Source: JAFAYN01 sp963733105
Lineage (GTDB): Bacteria; Gemmatimonadota; Gemmatimonadetes; Longimicrobiales; Longimicrobiaceae
Length of the DNA stretch: 64,000 nucleotides
Direction: 5' to 3'
Assembly: GCA_963733105.1 (NCBI GenBank)
Contig: CAVTCB010000018.1
Span: forward strand, 744,001 to 808,000
The translations under genes were made by a program, and so were the position numbers. A model generated the notes under the pieces. That model made no database searches and was not told the DNA's origin. It saw only the letters and a list, made by a program, of their open reading frames with translations. Positions 1 to 13,251 of the stretch are shown here, in pieces. Positions within the stretch are counted from its first letter, which is position 1, and every line of letters begins with the position of its first letter.

Positions 1-4876
<4,876 letters not shown>

Positions 4877-5089
4877 CTCGCGTCCCTGCGTAGGCCTGCA
4901 CGTGGCTCGCCAGCCGGCCACGACTACGTGCTGCATCCTTCCTGACCTGTTCTGCGCGATGCGGGGGAGCGGCGCGCCCCCACTGGCTCGCGCCGGTCCC
5001 CCGCGTCGCCCGGTGCTTCATGGCGTGAAATAAATTACCCCCGGGGTCCGGTTTTTGGAACCCCTTGCGAGGGGCTTCCCGGGACTTCG

Positions 5090-5119
5090 TTGACCGGAGA
5101 CGGGTCTCGCAGTTATCTT
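5090..5119 (+). promoter_or_regulatory. Promoter of the dioxygenase gene with overlapping operator
   Basis: TTGACC (5090-5095) and TATCTT (5114-5119) are 18 bases apart. A perfect 12-base palindrome, CTTAGTTCTAAG (5117-5128), covers the downstream half of the -10 box, a placement typical of a repressor operator. No regulator gene is adjacent. The rest of 4877-5173 holds only a CCCCTTGCGAGGGG hairpin near 5065 and the NRPS leader. Confidence 0.6.
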
Positions 5120-5173
5120 AGTTCTAAGTTAATTCGGGAGCATCCGATCACGGGCAGCGCAGGAGACGATCCC

Positions 5174-6121
5174 ATGGAACTGACCGGCATCCATCACCTC
5201 ACGGCGGTCTCGGCGAAGATCCGCGACAACCACCTCTTCTACACGGGGACGCTGGGGATGCGGCTGGTGAAGCGCTCCGTGAACCAGGACGACGTGAGCG
5301 CCTACCACCTCTTCTACGCCGACGCGCAGGGGAGCCCGGGGACGGACCTCACCTTCTTCGACTGGCCGGTGCCCTCCGAGCGGCGCGGCACGCACGCGAT
5401 CACCCGGACGCACCTGCGGGTGGCCGGGCCGGAGGCGCTCCGGTTCTGGAGCGGGCGCTTCCGCGAGCTCGGCGTGGCGGCCGGCGAGGTGGCCGAGCGC
5501 GACGGACGATGGACGCTGGACTTCGAGGACCCGGAGGGGCAGCGCCTGGCGCTGGTGGACGACGGCGGGGCGGGGGAGGCCCACCCCTGGGAGCGGAGCC
5601 CGGTCCCCGCGGAGCACCAGGTGCGCGGGCTGGGGCCCATCCTGCTGAGCGTGCCGGCCCTGGCGCCGACGGACGCCGTGCTCCGCGGGGCGCTCAACAT
5701 GCGGCCGGTGCGCGAGTACCCGCACCCGGAGAACGCCCGGCACACGGTGCACGTCTACGAGATGGCGGAGGGCGGGGCGCACGCGGAGCTGCACGTGGCC
5801 GTGCAGCCGGAGCTCCCGGCGGCGCGGCAGGGGGCGGGCGGGGTGCACCACGTGGCCTTCCGCACCCCGGACGCGGACTACGACGCCTGGGCCGACCGGC
5901 TGAACACGCTCCGCCTCCCCAACAGCGGCAAGGTGGACCGGTTCTGGTTCCGCAGCCTGTACTTCCGGGAGCCCAACGGCATCCTGTTCGAGATCGCCTC
6001 GGACGGGCCCGGGTTCGCGGTGGACGAGGACCCGGCCACGCTCGGCGAGAAGGTGGTGCTCCCCCCGTTCCTGGAGCCTCGCCGTGCACAGATCGTGGCG
6101 GGGCTCAAGCCGATCGACTGA
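5174..6121 (+). CDS. Ring-cleaving dioxygenase, VOC superfamily (MhqO-like)
   Basis: A 315-residue protein made of two glyoxalase/VOC modules. The start at 5174 is chosen because AGGAGA sits eight bases upstream and the protein then opens with the family's usual GIHHLTAVS. Metal-ligand candidates are the His pair near residues 7-8, the GVHHVAFR motif in the second half, and the Glu in NGILFEIASD near the end. MhqO/MhqA-type enzymes open hydroquinone or catechol rings and are usually induced by quinones through a MarR-type repressor. The palindrome over the -10 box fits such control, but the regulator is not in this window. It faces away from the NRPS and is followed by palindromic DNA, so it is probably a single-gene unit. 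Confidence 0.85.
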   Translation: MELTGIHHLTAVSAKIRDNHLFYTGTLGMRLVKRSVNQDDVSAYHLFYADAQGSPGTDLTFFDWPVPSERRGTHAITRTHLRVAGPEALRFWSGRFRELGVAAGEVAERDGRWTLDFEDPEGQRLALVDDGGAGEAHPWERSPVPAEHQVRGLGPILLSVPALAPTDAVLRGALNMRPVREYPHPENARHTVHVYEMAEGGAHAELHVAVQPELPAARQGAGGVHHVAFRTPDADYDAWADRLNTLRLPNSGKVDRFWFRSLYFREPNGILFEIASDGPGFAVDEDPATLGEKVVLPPFLEPRRAQIVAGLKPID

Positions 6122-6139
6122 AGGGCAAGATCTGGGCGT

Positions 6140-6335
6140 GCCCCCGGCTGCGCCGGGGTCGGGCTGCGGCTCCGTAAGCGAGCAAACAACGCTCGCTAAC
6201 GGAGTCGAGCCCCGCGCAAACAGCCGCGCGGGTCTCGCCCCTTCGGGCTCGCATCCCTCACGCAACTGCTTTCCGCTCCTGTAGTTGTCGTGCTCCCCTC
6301 CCCCCTTGTGGGGGAGGGGTCGGGGGTGGGGGGCC
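6140..6335. repeat. Cluster of palindromic hairpins
   Basis: Four hairpins lie back to back between convergent genes: CCCCGGCTGCGCCGGGG (about 6142-6158), a 14-base stem with one mismatch at 6170-6204 (CTCCGTAAGCGAGC against GCTCGCTAACGGAG), CCCGCGC/GCGCGGG around 6211-6232, and a perfect CCCCTCCCCC/GGGGGAGGGG hairpin at 6295-6319. The last matches the element inside the NRPS. The group may act as a two-way terminator and belongs to a dispersed repeat family. Confidence 0.65.
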
Positions 6336-6359
6336 TGTCCCGGACGCCCGCCCGGAGGC

Positions 6360-7259
6360 TCAGCCGAAGAGCTTCTTCGCGATGTCGTGGAACATCTCGT
6401 GGTCGATGTCCGGGCCGAGCGGCGAGGTGAGCTGCGGCTCGGCGGGGAGCTCGGGGGGATCGAAGCCCTCGGGCGGGCCGTCCTGCACGATCAGCTCGCT
6501 GCCGTCCTCGGGGTGCGGGCCGTTCCAGATCTGCGACACCTGGCGGTAGTCGTCCGGGCTGAAGCGGTAGAGGATACGGTGGAGGCCCTTCTCCTCGTGC
6601 GGCCGCGTCTCGGGGAACTTCTTGTTGCTGATGTCGGGGATCGGCAGGAGCTTGCCCACGTCCACGCCCGTCAGCTTCTCCAGCGCCTTGGCGTACGCCA
6701 CGATGTGCACGCCGCCGCGCACCAGCAGGTAGCCGAGCATGGCGCGCGAGGTCTCGGGTCGTCCACCATCTCGTAGACGCGGATCTTGTTGGCGCGCGCC
6801 CCGCACTCCAGGAAGAAGTTGTGCAGCAGGTCCAGCTTCAGGTTGCCGCTGGAGAAGACGTAGCTGCCGTTCCAGGGGTTGCCCATGGAGTCCACCGGAA
6901 GGGCCGTCTGCCCGCTGGCGATGAAGTGGTAGCTGTTGCGCGCGTCGGTGGCGTCCTCGAGCGGCGTGGCGTCGGGGTCGTTGCCGCGCTTGGTGGACCC
7001 GCTCAGCAGCAGGTTGATGGTGTAGGACACCAGCTCGATGTGGCCGAACTCCTCGGCCGCGATGTTGGCGATCAGGTCGTAGAAGGGGCGCATCTCGTTC
7101 GCGGCCGCGGAAGTTGAACGACTGGAAGGTGTAGTTCATCAGGGTCGACATCTCGCCGAACTTGCCGCCCAGCAGCTCCTGCACCGCGGCCGCCGCGTTG
7201 GGATTGGGATGCTTCGGCTCGGGGAGCTCCAGCGCCAGCTTGTCGATACGAGTGATCAT
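6360..7259 (-). CDS. Manganese catalase (frame interrupted twice)
   Basis: A ferritin-like, non-haem catalase that removes hydrogen peroxide with a dimanganese centre. The start at 7259 has AAGGTGG just upstream and gives the family's usual N-terminus, MITRIDKL. The four-helix core shows AAEEFGHIELVSYTINLLL and RGGVHIVAYAKALEKL, which carry the Glu and His metal ligands. The C-terminal lobe ends in MFHDIAKKLFG. The reading frame changes near 7103 (one extra base) and near 6757 (one base missing), yet the protein is complete when joined (about 299 residues, normal for the family). I take both as sequence errors. It is convergent with the dioxygenase gene and divergent from the acyltransferase gene. 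Confidence 0.88.
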   Translation of the reverse strand: MITRIDKLALELPEPKHPNPNAAAAVQELLGGKFGEMSTLMNYTFQSFNFRGRERDAPLLRPDRQHRGRGVRPHRAGVLHHQPAAERVHQARQRPRRHAARGRHRRAQQLPLHRQRADGPSGGLHGQPLERQLRLLQRQPEAGPAAQLLPGVRGARQQDPRLRDGGRPETSRAMLGYLLVRGGVHIVAYAKALEKLTGVDVGKLLPIPDISNKKFPETRPHEEKGLHRILYRFSPDDYRQVSQIWNGPHPEDGSELIVQDGPPEGFDPPELPAEPQLTSPLGPDIDHEMFHDIAKKLFG

Positions 7260-7346
7260 GGGTACCACCTTCCGCTGCCTGTGATCGCGGTCCGTGCGTC
7301 GGATCGCGGTCGGCGGGGCGTCTGCACGATGCCTGCCACCGGGGCG

Positions 7347-7375
7347 CTGACCGCGCCCGCGGAAGGCGCTATCTT
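7347..7375 (+). promoter_or_regulatory. Promoter giving a near-leaderless transcript
   Basis: CTGACC (7347-7352), 17 bases, TATCTT (7370-7375). The likely ATG at 7383 lies where transcription should begin, with no ribosome-binding sequence before it. Confidence 0.5.
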
Positions 7376-7382
7376 CCACCGC

Positions 7383-8117
7383 ATGTCCGCCGCTGCCCGC
7401 CCCCTCGCCAAGAAGCTGTTCGGCCTCGCCATGCGCGCCGTCCCCCGCGGGGGGCGGTTCGCGGTGGCGATGCTGCTCGCGAGCGCCGCCGCCCCGCTGG
7501 TCCGGCGCAGCGACCTGTTCCGCGGCGTCCGGCGCTACCCCTTCAACTCCGCGCGGGACGTCGCGCTCCACGTGGTGCTCGCCGTCCTGAACCGGAGCGG
7601 GATCGGCTTCGAGCCCCGGCTGCGGTTCGAGGGGCTGGAGAAGCTGGACGCGGCGCGGGCCGCCGGGCGCGGGCTCCTCCTGGTGGGGCCGCACACCCAC
7701 CTCACCTCCCTGGCGGTGCGCCACCTGCACGACTCCGGGTACGGGATGACCGTGGTGACCATGGGGCCGGTCGCGCGGCGGGTGGGGAGCCGGACCGCCC
7801 TCCCCGTGATCCCCCTCTCCCCGCACTTCCTGCTGGAGGTCCGGGAGGCGCTGCTCGCGGGAGGGATGGTGTTCGCGATGATCGACCGGGTGAAGCCGGT
7901 GGCGGGGATGACCGTTCCCGTGGAGACCGCCGCCGGGACCGTCCACGTGGCGGACGCGCTGGTGCGGCTGGCGGCGCGCTGCGGGGTGGGCGTCGCCTTC
8001 ATCGCCTCCCGCCGGGAGGGCCGCGGGGTGGCGTGCACCCTCGACGTCCCGGCGGCGGGAGAGGAGGCGGCCGGCGGGCTCGTCCGCTTCCTGCGGGCGT
8101 ACGCGGACCGGCAATGA
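7383..8117 (+). CDS. Lysophospholipid/lipid A-type acyltransferase
   Basis: A 244-residue protein resembling the LpxL/HtrB acyltransferase fold. It has a hydrophobic, basic N-terminus, a GRGLLLVGPHTH block that stands in for the HxxxxD catalytic motif, and MVFAMIDRVKP followed by VPVETAAGTVHVADALVRLA, a pattern like the substrate-binding FMG-xD region. It would move an acyl chain onto a lipid at the inner membrane. The start at 7383 fits the promoter; an ATG at 7329 in the same frame would lie upstream of that promoter. Its stop overlaps the start of the R2-like oxidase by four bases (ATGA), so the two are translationally coupled. The exact substrate cannot be read from sequence. Confidence 0.7.
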   Translation: MSAAARPLAKKLFGLAMRAVPRGGRFAVAMLLASAAAPLVRRSDLFRGVRRYPFNSARDVALHVVLAVLNRSGIGFEPRLRFEGLEKLDAARAAGRGLLLVGPHTHLTSLAVRHLHDSGYGMTVVTMGPVARRVGSRTALPVIPLSPHFLLEVREALLAGGMVFAMIDRVKPVAGMTVPVETAAGTVHVADALVRLAARCGVGVAFIASRREGRGVACTLDVPAAGEEAAGGLVRFLRAYADRQ

Positions 8118-9025
8118 ACGGGAGGGGGAGAATGGAGGAAGGGAGGACCCCGGGGAGCCGGACGGGCGGGCTGGACCGCGACTCGTTCCCGATGCGGCTG
8201 TGGAAAAAGGCCAAGGTTCACGGGGTGTGGAACCCCGAGGACATCGACTTCACCCGCGACCGGGAGGACTGGCTCGCCCTCCCCGCCGGGCGGAGGGAGC
8301 GCGTGCTCCAGCTCTGCGCGCTCTTCCACGCCGGCGAGGAGGCGGTCACGCTCGACCTCCTCCCGCTCCTGCGCGTGGTCGCGGCGGAGGGGAGGATGGA
8401 GGAGGAGATGTACCTGACCTCGTTCCTCTGGGAGGAGGCCAAGCACGTCGACGTGTTCGACCGCTTCTTCGCCGAGGTGACCGGCGACCGGGGCGACCTG
8501 TCGCGCTACTGGCACCCCAGCTACCGCCGCATCTTCCTCGAGGAGCTTCCCTCCGCGCTCCGCCGGCTCGACACCGACGCCTCGCCCGAGGCGCAGGTGC
8601 GGGCGTCCGTCACCTACAACCTGGTGGTGGAGGGGATCATGGCCGACACGGGCTACTTCCTCTTCGACCGCATGCTCGGCCACGACGGCATCCTCCCGGG
8701 GATGCAGGAGACCATCCGGCTCCTTCGCCGCGACGAGGCGCGCCACGTGGCGTTCGGGACGTACTTCATCGGCCGGCTGATCGCCGAGCACGGCGACCCC
8801 GCCTACCGCGCCTTCCTCCAGCGCATGGGGGAGCTGAAGCCGATCGTGGAGGACTCCACGCGGCAGTTCGTGGGGCTCTTCGACGGCGCCCACCCCATCG
8901 GGATCGGGATGGACGACCTGATGCGCTTCTCGCGGGAGCGCTTCGCCAGCCGCCTGCAGCGGATCGCCGGCGCGCGGACGCAGACCCTCCAGGAGCTGCG
9001 CGCCGCCGTGCCGGTCCCGGACTAG
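8114..9025 (+). CDS. R2-like ligand-binding oxidase (R2lox)
   Basis: A 303-residue ferritin-like protein with the R2lox opening FPMRLWKKAKVHGVWNP. R2lox proteins resemble the ribonucleotide reductase small subunit but bind a Mn/Fe centre and a long-chain fatty acid. Predicted metal ligands are E75, E108, H111, E173, E208 and H211, with the expected ExxH spacing (EEAKH and DEARH). The residues that form the unusual Val-Tyr ether cross-link in studied R2lox are present as V78 and Y168. There is no large subunit nearby, which also argues against a reductase role. Coupling to a lipid acyltransferase, and a convergent acyl-AMP ligase/ACP pair next door, fit a lipid substrate, but that is inference. 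Confidence 0.85.
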   Translation: MNGRGRMEEGRTPGSRTGGLDRDSFPMRLWKKAKVHGVWNPEDIDFTRDREDWLALPAGRRERVLQLCALFHAGEEAVTLDLLPLLRVVAAEGRMEEEMYLTSFLWEEAKHVDVFDRFFAEVTGDRGDLSRYWHPSYRRIFLEELPSALRRLDTDASPEAQVRASVTYNLVVEGIMADTGYFLFDRMLGHDGILPGMQETIRLLRRDEARHVAFGTYFIGRLIAEHGDPAYRAFLQRMGELKPIVEDSTRQFVGLFDGAHPIGIGMDDLMRFSRERFASRLQRIAGARTQTLQELRAAVPVPD

Positions 9026-9300
9026 CCCGGGCGGCCGGCCTCCCGCAGGGCGCCCAGCACGTACTCCTCCAGGTCGGCGGTGGTGTGCATGGCGCCCGCC
9101 GTCCGCGCCGGGATCGGCGCCAGGCCGAACTCCCCTTCCAGCGCGAAGGCCAGCTCCAGCAGGGCGAGCGAGTGGTACCCCAGCTCCCCGATCAGGTGGA
9201 GGGTCCCGTCCCCATCCCCGTGCGCCCCGCTCTCCGGCGCCAGCCGGAGGGCGATCTCCCTCACCCTCCGCCGCACCCCGGTCTCCCCCGTCTCATCCAT
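9022..9300 (-). CDS. Acyl carrier protein with atypical Ser motif
   Basis: A 92-residue acidic, helical protein with the size and pattern of an acyl carrier protein. The phosphopantetheine serine would be in LGYHSLALLELAFALE, where the usual DSL reads YHSL. The start overlaps the stop of the acyl-AMP ligase by eight bases, so the ligase probably loads this carrier. Its last bases overlap the 3' end of the convergent R2lox gene by four. Transfer to the nearby NRPS is possible because that NRPS starts with a condensation domain, but this is a guess. Confidence 0.75.
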   Translation of the reverse strand: MDETGETGVRRRVREIALRLAPESGAHGDGDGTLHLIGELGYHSLALLELAFALEGEFGLAPIPARTAGAMHTTADLEEYVLGALREAGRPG

Positions 9301-10969
9301 TCTCGCTCCCCGTGTGCGCCGCGCCGGCTTCCCCGGCCAGGCTCCCCTCCACGAACGCCTGCCAGAGCCGCCGCCGCCTCGGCTTCCCGCTCGACGTCCG
9401 CGCGATCGTCCCCCGCGCGGCGCACACGAACACCACCCGGGCCCCGCCCGTCCGCCGGCGGAGGAGCGCCTCCGCCGCGCCCCGCCACCCGGGCTCCGCC
9501 TCCTCGGCCAGGAGCACCGCGGTGGGCACTCCGGCGTGGACCCCGAGCAGCACGGCGACGCGCTGGCGGGAGGCGCCCGCCTCGCCGAGCGCCACCTCCA
9601 GGTCCTCGCTGAACACCACCCGCCCGCGCACCTTGACGCTGTCCCCCAGGCGCCCGAGCACGAAGAGCTGCCCGTCCAGGAGGAACCCCGCGTCGCCCGT
9701 GCGCAGCACCCCGTCCGCGAGCGTGGTCAGCGAGGCCGCCTCGCCGCCGTACCCCGCCGCCAGCGACGCTCCCCGGACCACGACCTCGCCGACGTGCCCC
9801 TCCGGGAGCGGCGAGCGCTCCTCGTCCTCGATGCGAACGTCCACGCCGGCCAGCGGCCGCCCGCACCCCACCACCGTCGCCCCCCCGTCCACGGCGGGCT
9901 CCACCGCGCGCCCCAGCGCCAGCGACGCCGGCTCCACGTCCACCCCGGTCCACCCCTCGTCCACGGGAACGCCGCTCACCGCCAGCGTGGCCTCCGCCAG
10001 CCCGTAGGCGGGGAGGAGGGCCTCCCGGCGCAGCCCCGCCGGGGCGAGGAGCGCGTGGAAGGCGTCCAGCGTGCGGGCATCGATCCGCTCGGCCCCCACC
10101 ACCATCCCCCGCACCCCGGAGAAGTCCAGCCCCTCCAGCGCCGCGGGGGGGACCCGGCGCGCCGCGTGGTCCAGCCCGAAGGCCGGGGTGACGGTGAGCC
10201 GGGCCCCGGACGCGCCCAGGCAGCGCAGCCAGCGGAGCGGCTCCCGGACGAAGTGCTCCGGCTGGAGGAGCCACAGGTCGCTCCCGGCCACCACCGAGGA
10301 GAGGAGCCCGCCCACCAGCCCCATGTCGTGGTGCAGCGGGAGCCACGAGGCGAAGGCGTCGTCGCGGGTCCAGCGCAGCCAGCGGCGGATCGCCTCCACG
10401 TTGGCCTCCAGCGCGGCGTACGGCACTCGGACGGCGCGGGCCGGCCCGCTGGACCCGGAGGTGAGCTGGAGGAGCGCCAGCTCCGCCACCCCGCGCCCGG
10501 GCGGGCCCGCGGCGGCGTCCCCGGCCAGGAGGGACGCCGCGTCCAGCGTCCGCCACGCGCCGCCGGCCAGCCCCGCGACCTCGTCCGCCAGCTCCGCGTC
10601 GGCCACCACCAGCGCCGGGCGCGCCGTCCGCAGCACCCCCGCCAGGTGGTCGCGGTAGGCGTCCGGGTCCCCGAAGGTGAGCGGCGGCGCCACCGGCGAC
10701 GGGGTGGCCCCGGCCATCAGCGTGCCGAAGAAGGCGGCCACGAACTCCGGTCCCGAGCGCCCCATCAGCGTGACCACGTCGTCCCGCCGCACCCCCTCGC
10801 GCGCGAGGGCGCCGGCGGCCCGGCGCGCGAGCTCCGCGAGCCGCGCGTACGCGTAAAAGGACCACGTCCCGTCCGCCCGCGCGAAGTGGATGCCGCGGTC
10901 GGCGGCGGGGTCGTCCAGCCAGGCGAGCAGAGGTCGGCCGGCGGTGGTCGGGTCGGGGTCCGGGAGCAC
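9293..10969 (-). CDS. Fatty acyl-AMP ligase (FAAL-type)
   Basis: An ANL-superfamily enzyme that activates a fatty acid as acyl-AMP and usually passes it to a carrier protein. It shows LTSGSSGPARAV (A3), YGLAEATLAVSGVP, typical of FAALs, RTGDAGFLLDGQLFVLGR with the FAAL-type LDGxLFVLGR, and a C-terminal catalytic lysine in SSGKPRRRRLW. The start is uncertain: the frame is open to 11311, but similarity begins at LHVLPDPDP, so I chose a GTG at 10969; upstream codons are unlikely to be used because the divergent kinase gene and its control region lie there. It forms a two-gene operon with the carrier protein. Confidence 0.82.
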   Translation of the reverse strand: MLPDPDPTTAGRPLLAWLDDPAADRGIHFARADGTWSFYAYARLAELARRAAGALAREGVRRDDVVTLMGRSGPEFVAAFFGTLMAGATPSPVAPPLTFGDPDAYRDHLAGVLRTARPALVVADAELADEVAGLAGGAWRTLDAASLLAGDAAAGPPGRGVAELALLQLTSGSSGPARAVRVPYAALEANVEAIRRWLRWTRDDAFASWLPLHHDMGLVGGLLSSVVAGSDLWLLQPEHFVREPLRWLRCLGASGARLTVTPAFGLDHAARRVPPAALEGLDFSGVRGMVVGAERIDARTLDAFHALLAPAGLRREALLPAYGLAEATLAVSGVPVDEGWTGVDVEPASLALGRAVEPAVDGGATVVGCGRPLAGVDVRIEDEERSPLPEGHVGEVVVRGASLAAGYGGEAASLTTLADGVLRTGDAGFLLDGQLFVLGRLGDSVKVRGRVVFSEDLEVALGEAGASRQRVAVLLGVHAGVPTAVLLAEEAEPGWRGAAEALLRRRTGGARVVFVCAARGTIARTSSGKPRRRRLWQAFVEGSLAGEAGAAHTGSENG

Positions 10970-11129
10970 GTGGAGCGGGGAGGAGGGTGCAGGACCGGGT
11001 GAGCGGCGGGGAATCTCGCGGCGGGGCCCGGAGATGAAAAGCCCCTCCCCGCCGGCCGTTCCGGAAACGGGAGGGGGACCGTATGTTGACGGCGCTGAAC
11101 AGGCGTGTTGTACCCGCACCCGTCGTACG

Positions 11130-11878
11130 ATGAGCGCTTCGCAGGAGCCGGGTCGAGATCCAGGGGGTCCGTCGCTCTTGGCCGGTGGAGGCGAGATGGG
11201 GCGCCTCTGCCGCGGGACGGACTGGGCGGCGACTCCGCTCGGGCCGGTGGAGGCGTGGCCGCAGAGCCTGCGGACCGCCGTCGCCATCGTGCTGGCCTCC
11301 GGCTTCCCCATGATCCTGGTGTGGGGGCCGGAGCTGGTCCAGGTCTACAACGACGCCTACGTCCCGCTGATCGGCCGGAAGCACCCGGACGCTCTGGCGA
11401 TGCCCACGCACGCCTGCTGGCCGGAGATCCGGCACCTCCAGGAGCCGATCTTCGAGCGCGTCTTCCGCGGCGAGACCGTCCTGGTCACCGAGGCGCACTA
11501 CCCGCTCGCGCGCAGCGGGCGGACCCCGAGAAGCTCCGGCAGGTCCTGGTGAACCTCCTCTCCAACGCGGTCAAGTTCACCGACCGCGGGACCATCGAGC
11601 TGGAGTGCGCGGAGGAGGGCGAGGAGGTGGCCGTGCGGGTGCGCGACACCGGGATCGGGATCCCCGCGGGGAAGCTGGACACGGTCTTCGAGCCGTTCGT
11701 GCAGGTCCGCGCCGACCTGCCGCGCACCGCCGAGGGGACGGGGCTGGGGCTCGCCATCAGCCGCGACCTCGCCCGGGGGATGGGCGGGGAGCTCGGCGTG
11801 GAGAGCGTGCCGGGGGAGGGAAGCACGTTCACCCTCCGCCTGCCGCGCGGCGGCGGGGAGCCGGAGAGAGGACAATAG
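11130..11878 (+). pseudogene. PAS histidine kinase with its centre deleted
   Basis: The 5' part (from ATG 11130) reads as the N-terminal PAS region of a hybrid-type sensor kinase (GRLCRGTDWAATPLGPVEAW, then WGPELVQVYNDAYVPLIGRKHP). At about 11515 it jumps, out of frame, to a kinase ATPase domain (VLVNLLSNAVKFTDRG with the N box, DTGIGIP with G1, GTGLGLAI with G2) that ends at 11878. The rest of the PAS region and the whole dimerisation/phospho-acceptor segment, roughly 200 or more residues, are missing. Unlike the one-base shifts elsewhere this is a real loss of sequence or a collapsed assembly. As shown it cannot autophosphorylate. Confidence 0.75.
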
Positions 11879-11942
11879 GCGTCCGCGGCAACGCTCTTGC
11901 AGCCGGATCGTCCCGTACGCCGGACCAGACCCGCTCACCCTC

Positions 11943-13223
11943 ATGTCTTCCCCGATGAACCGAGTCCTCGCAGTGATCCTGGGCGGCGGCGCCGGCACGC
12001 GGCTGTTCCCGCTGACCGCCCACCGCGCCAAGCCGGCCGTGCCGCTCGCCGGGAAGTACCGGCTGGTGGACGTGCCGATCTCCAACTGCATCAACTCCGG
12101 GATCAGCAAGATCTTCGTGGTGACGCAGTTCAACTCGGCCAGCCTCAACAACCACATCGCCCGCTCGTACGTCTTCGACCGCTTCCGCGGCGGGTTCGTC
12201 ACCGTGCTCGCGGCCGAGCAGACGCCCACCTCCGAGCGGTGGTACCAGGGGACCGCCGACGCGGTGCGCCAGTCCATCCTGCACATCCGGGGCTACGCGC
12301 ACGACCAGGTGATCATCCTGTCGGGCGACCAGCTCTACGCCATGGACTACGGGCTGATGCTGGAGCACCACAAGCGGAGCGGCGCCGAGATCACCGTCGC
12401 CGCCACGCCGGTCACCGCGGAGGACGCGCCCGGCTTCGGCATCCTCAAGACCGACGAGGAGCAGCGCATCACCGAGTTCTACGAGAAGCCGGCGCGGGAC
12501 GAGCTCGCCGGGAAGGAGAGCCCGGTGGACGCAGAGCTGGAGAGCGCGGGGCGGGTCTACCTGGCGTCCATGGGGATCTACGTCTTCGACTGCCAGGTGC
12601 TCCAGGACGTGCTCGACTCCTACCCCGACGACAACGACTTCGGCAAGTCCATCATCCCCCGCGCCATCCGGGAGCGCAGGGTGGTCTCGTACCCCTTCGC
12701 CGGGTACTGGAACGACATCGGGACGGTGCGCTCCTTCTTCGAGACCAACCTCATGCTCGCCGAGCCGAAGCCGGCGTTCAACCTGTACGACGAGCGCCTC
12801 CCGCTGCACACCAACGCCCGTCTCCTCCCCCCCGCCAAGGTGACCCGCTCGCGCGTGGAGAACGCCATCATCTGCGAGGCCTCGGTCATCATCGACGCCG
12901 ACATCTCGGAGTCCATCATCGGCATCCGCTCGTACGTCGGCGCCCGGACGCGCCTCCACCGGGTGGTGCACATGGGCGCCGACTACTACCGGTGGGAGGA
13001 CCCGCGGGGCCGCAGCATCGTCGAGGGGCCCATGCACCCGGGGATCGACGAGGACACGGTGATCGAGGGGGCCATCATCGACAAGAACGCGTCCGTCGGG
13101 AGGAACTGCGTCATCACCAACGCGGCGGGGGTCCAGGAGGGGGAGGGGCCCGGCTTCTACATCCGCGACGGGATCGTCGTGATCATGAAGAACGCCGAGA
13201 TCCCCGACGGCACCGTCATCTGA
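11943..13223 (+). CDS. glgC: Glucose-1-phosphate adenylyltransferase
   Basis: A 426-residue enzyme making ADP-glucose from glucose-1-phosphate and ATP, the committed step of glycogen synthesis. The N-terminal nucleotidyltransferase signature is GGGAGTRLFPLT, followed by AKPAVPLAGKYRLVDVPISN and the FxxGTADAVRQ region (WYQGTADAVRQ). GYWNDIGTVRSFFETN marks the sugar-phosphate site, and the C-terminal part is a left-handed beta-helix with hexad repeats. A second ATG at 11955 is also possible. It is followed by glgA 28 bases on, so the two form an operon. Confidence 0.95.
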   Translation: MSSPMNRVLAVILGGGAGTRLFPLTAHRAKPAVPLAGKYRLVDVPISNCINSGISKIFVVTQFNSASLNNHIARSYVFDRFRGGFVTVLAAEQTPTSERWYQGTADAVRQSILHIRGYAHDQVIILSGDQLYAMDYGLMLEHHKRSGAEITVAATPVTAEDAPGFGILKTDEEQRITEFYEKPARDELAGKESPVDAELESAGRVYLASMGIYVFDCQVLQDVLDSYPDDNDFGKSIIPRAIRERRVVSYPFAGYWNDIGTVRSFFETNLMLAEPKPAFNLYDERLPLHTNARLLPPAKVTRSRVENAIICEASVIIDADISESIIGIRSYVGARTRLHRVVHMGADYYRWEDPRGRSIVEGPMHPGIDEDTVIEGAIIDKNASVGRNCVITNAAGVQEGEGPGFYIRDGIVVIMKNAEIPDGTVI

Positions 13224-13251
13224 GCCCCCGTACCGCTCCCGCTCCCGCGAC

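Noticed and set aside
11130..11552. PAS fragment as an independent small protein
   Set aside because: It ends in unrelated residues just after the junction with the ATPase part, as expected for a broken gene rather than a stand-alone PAS protein.
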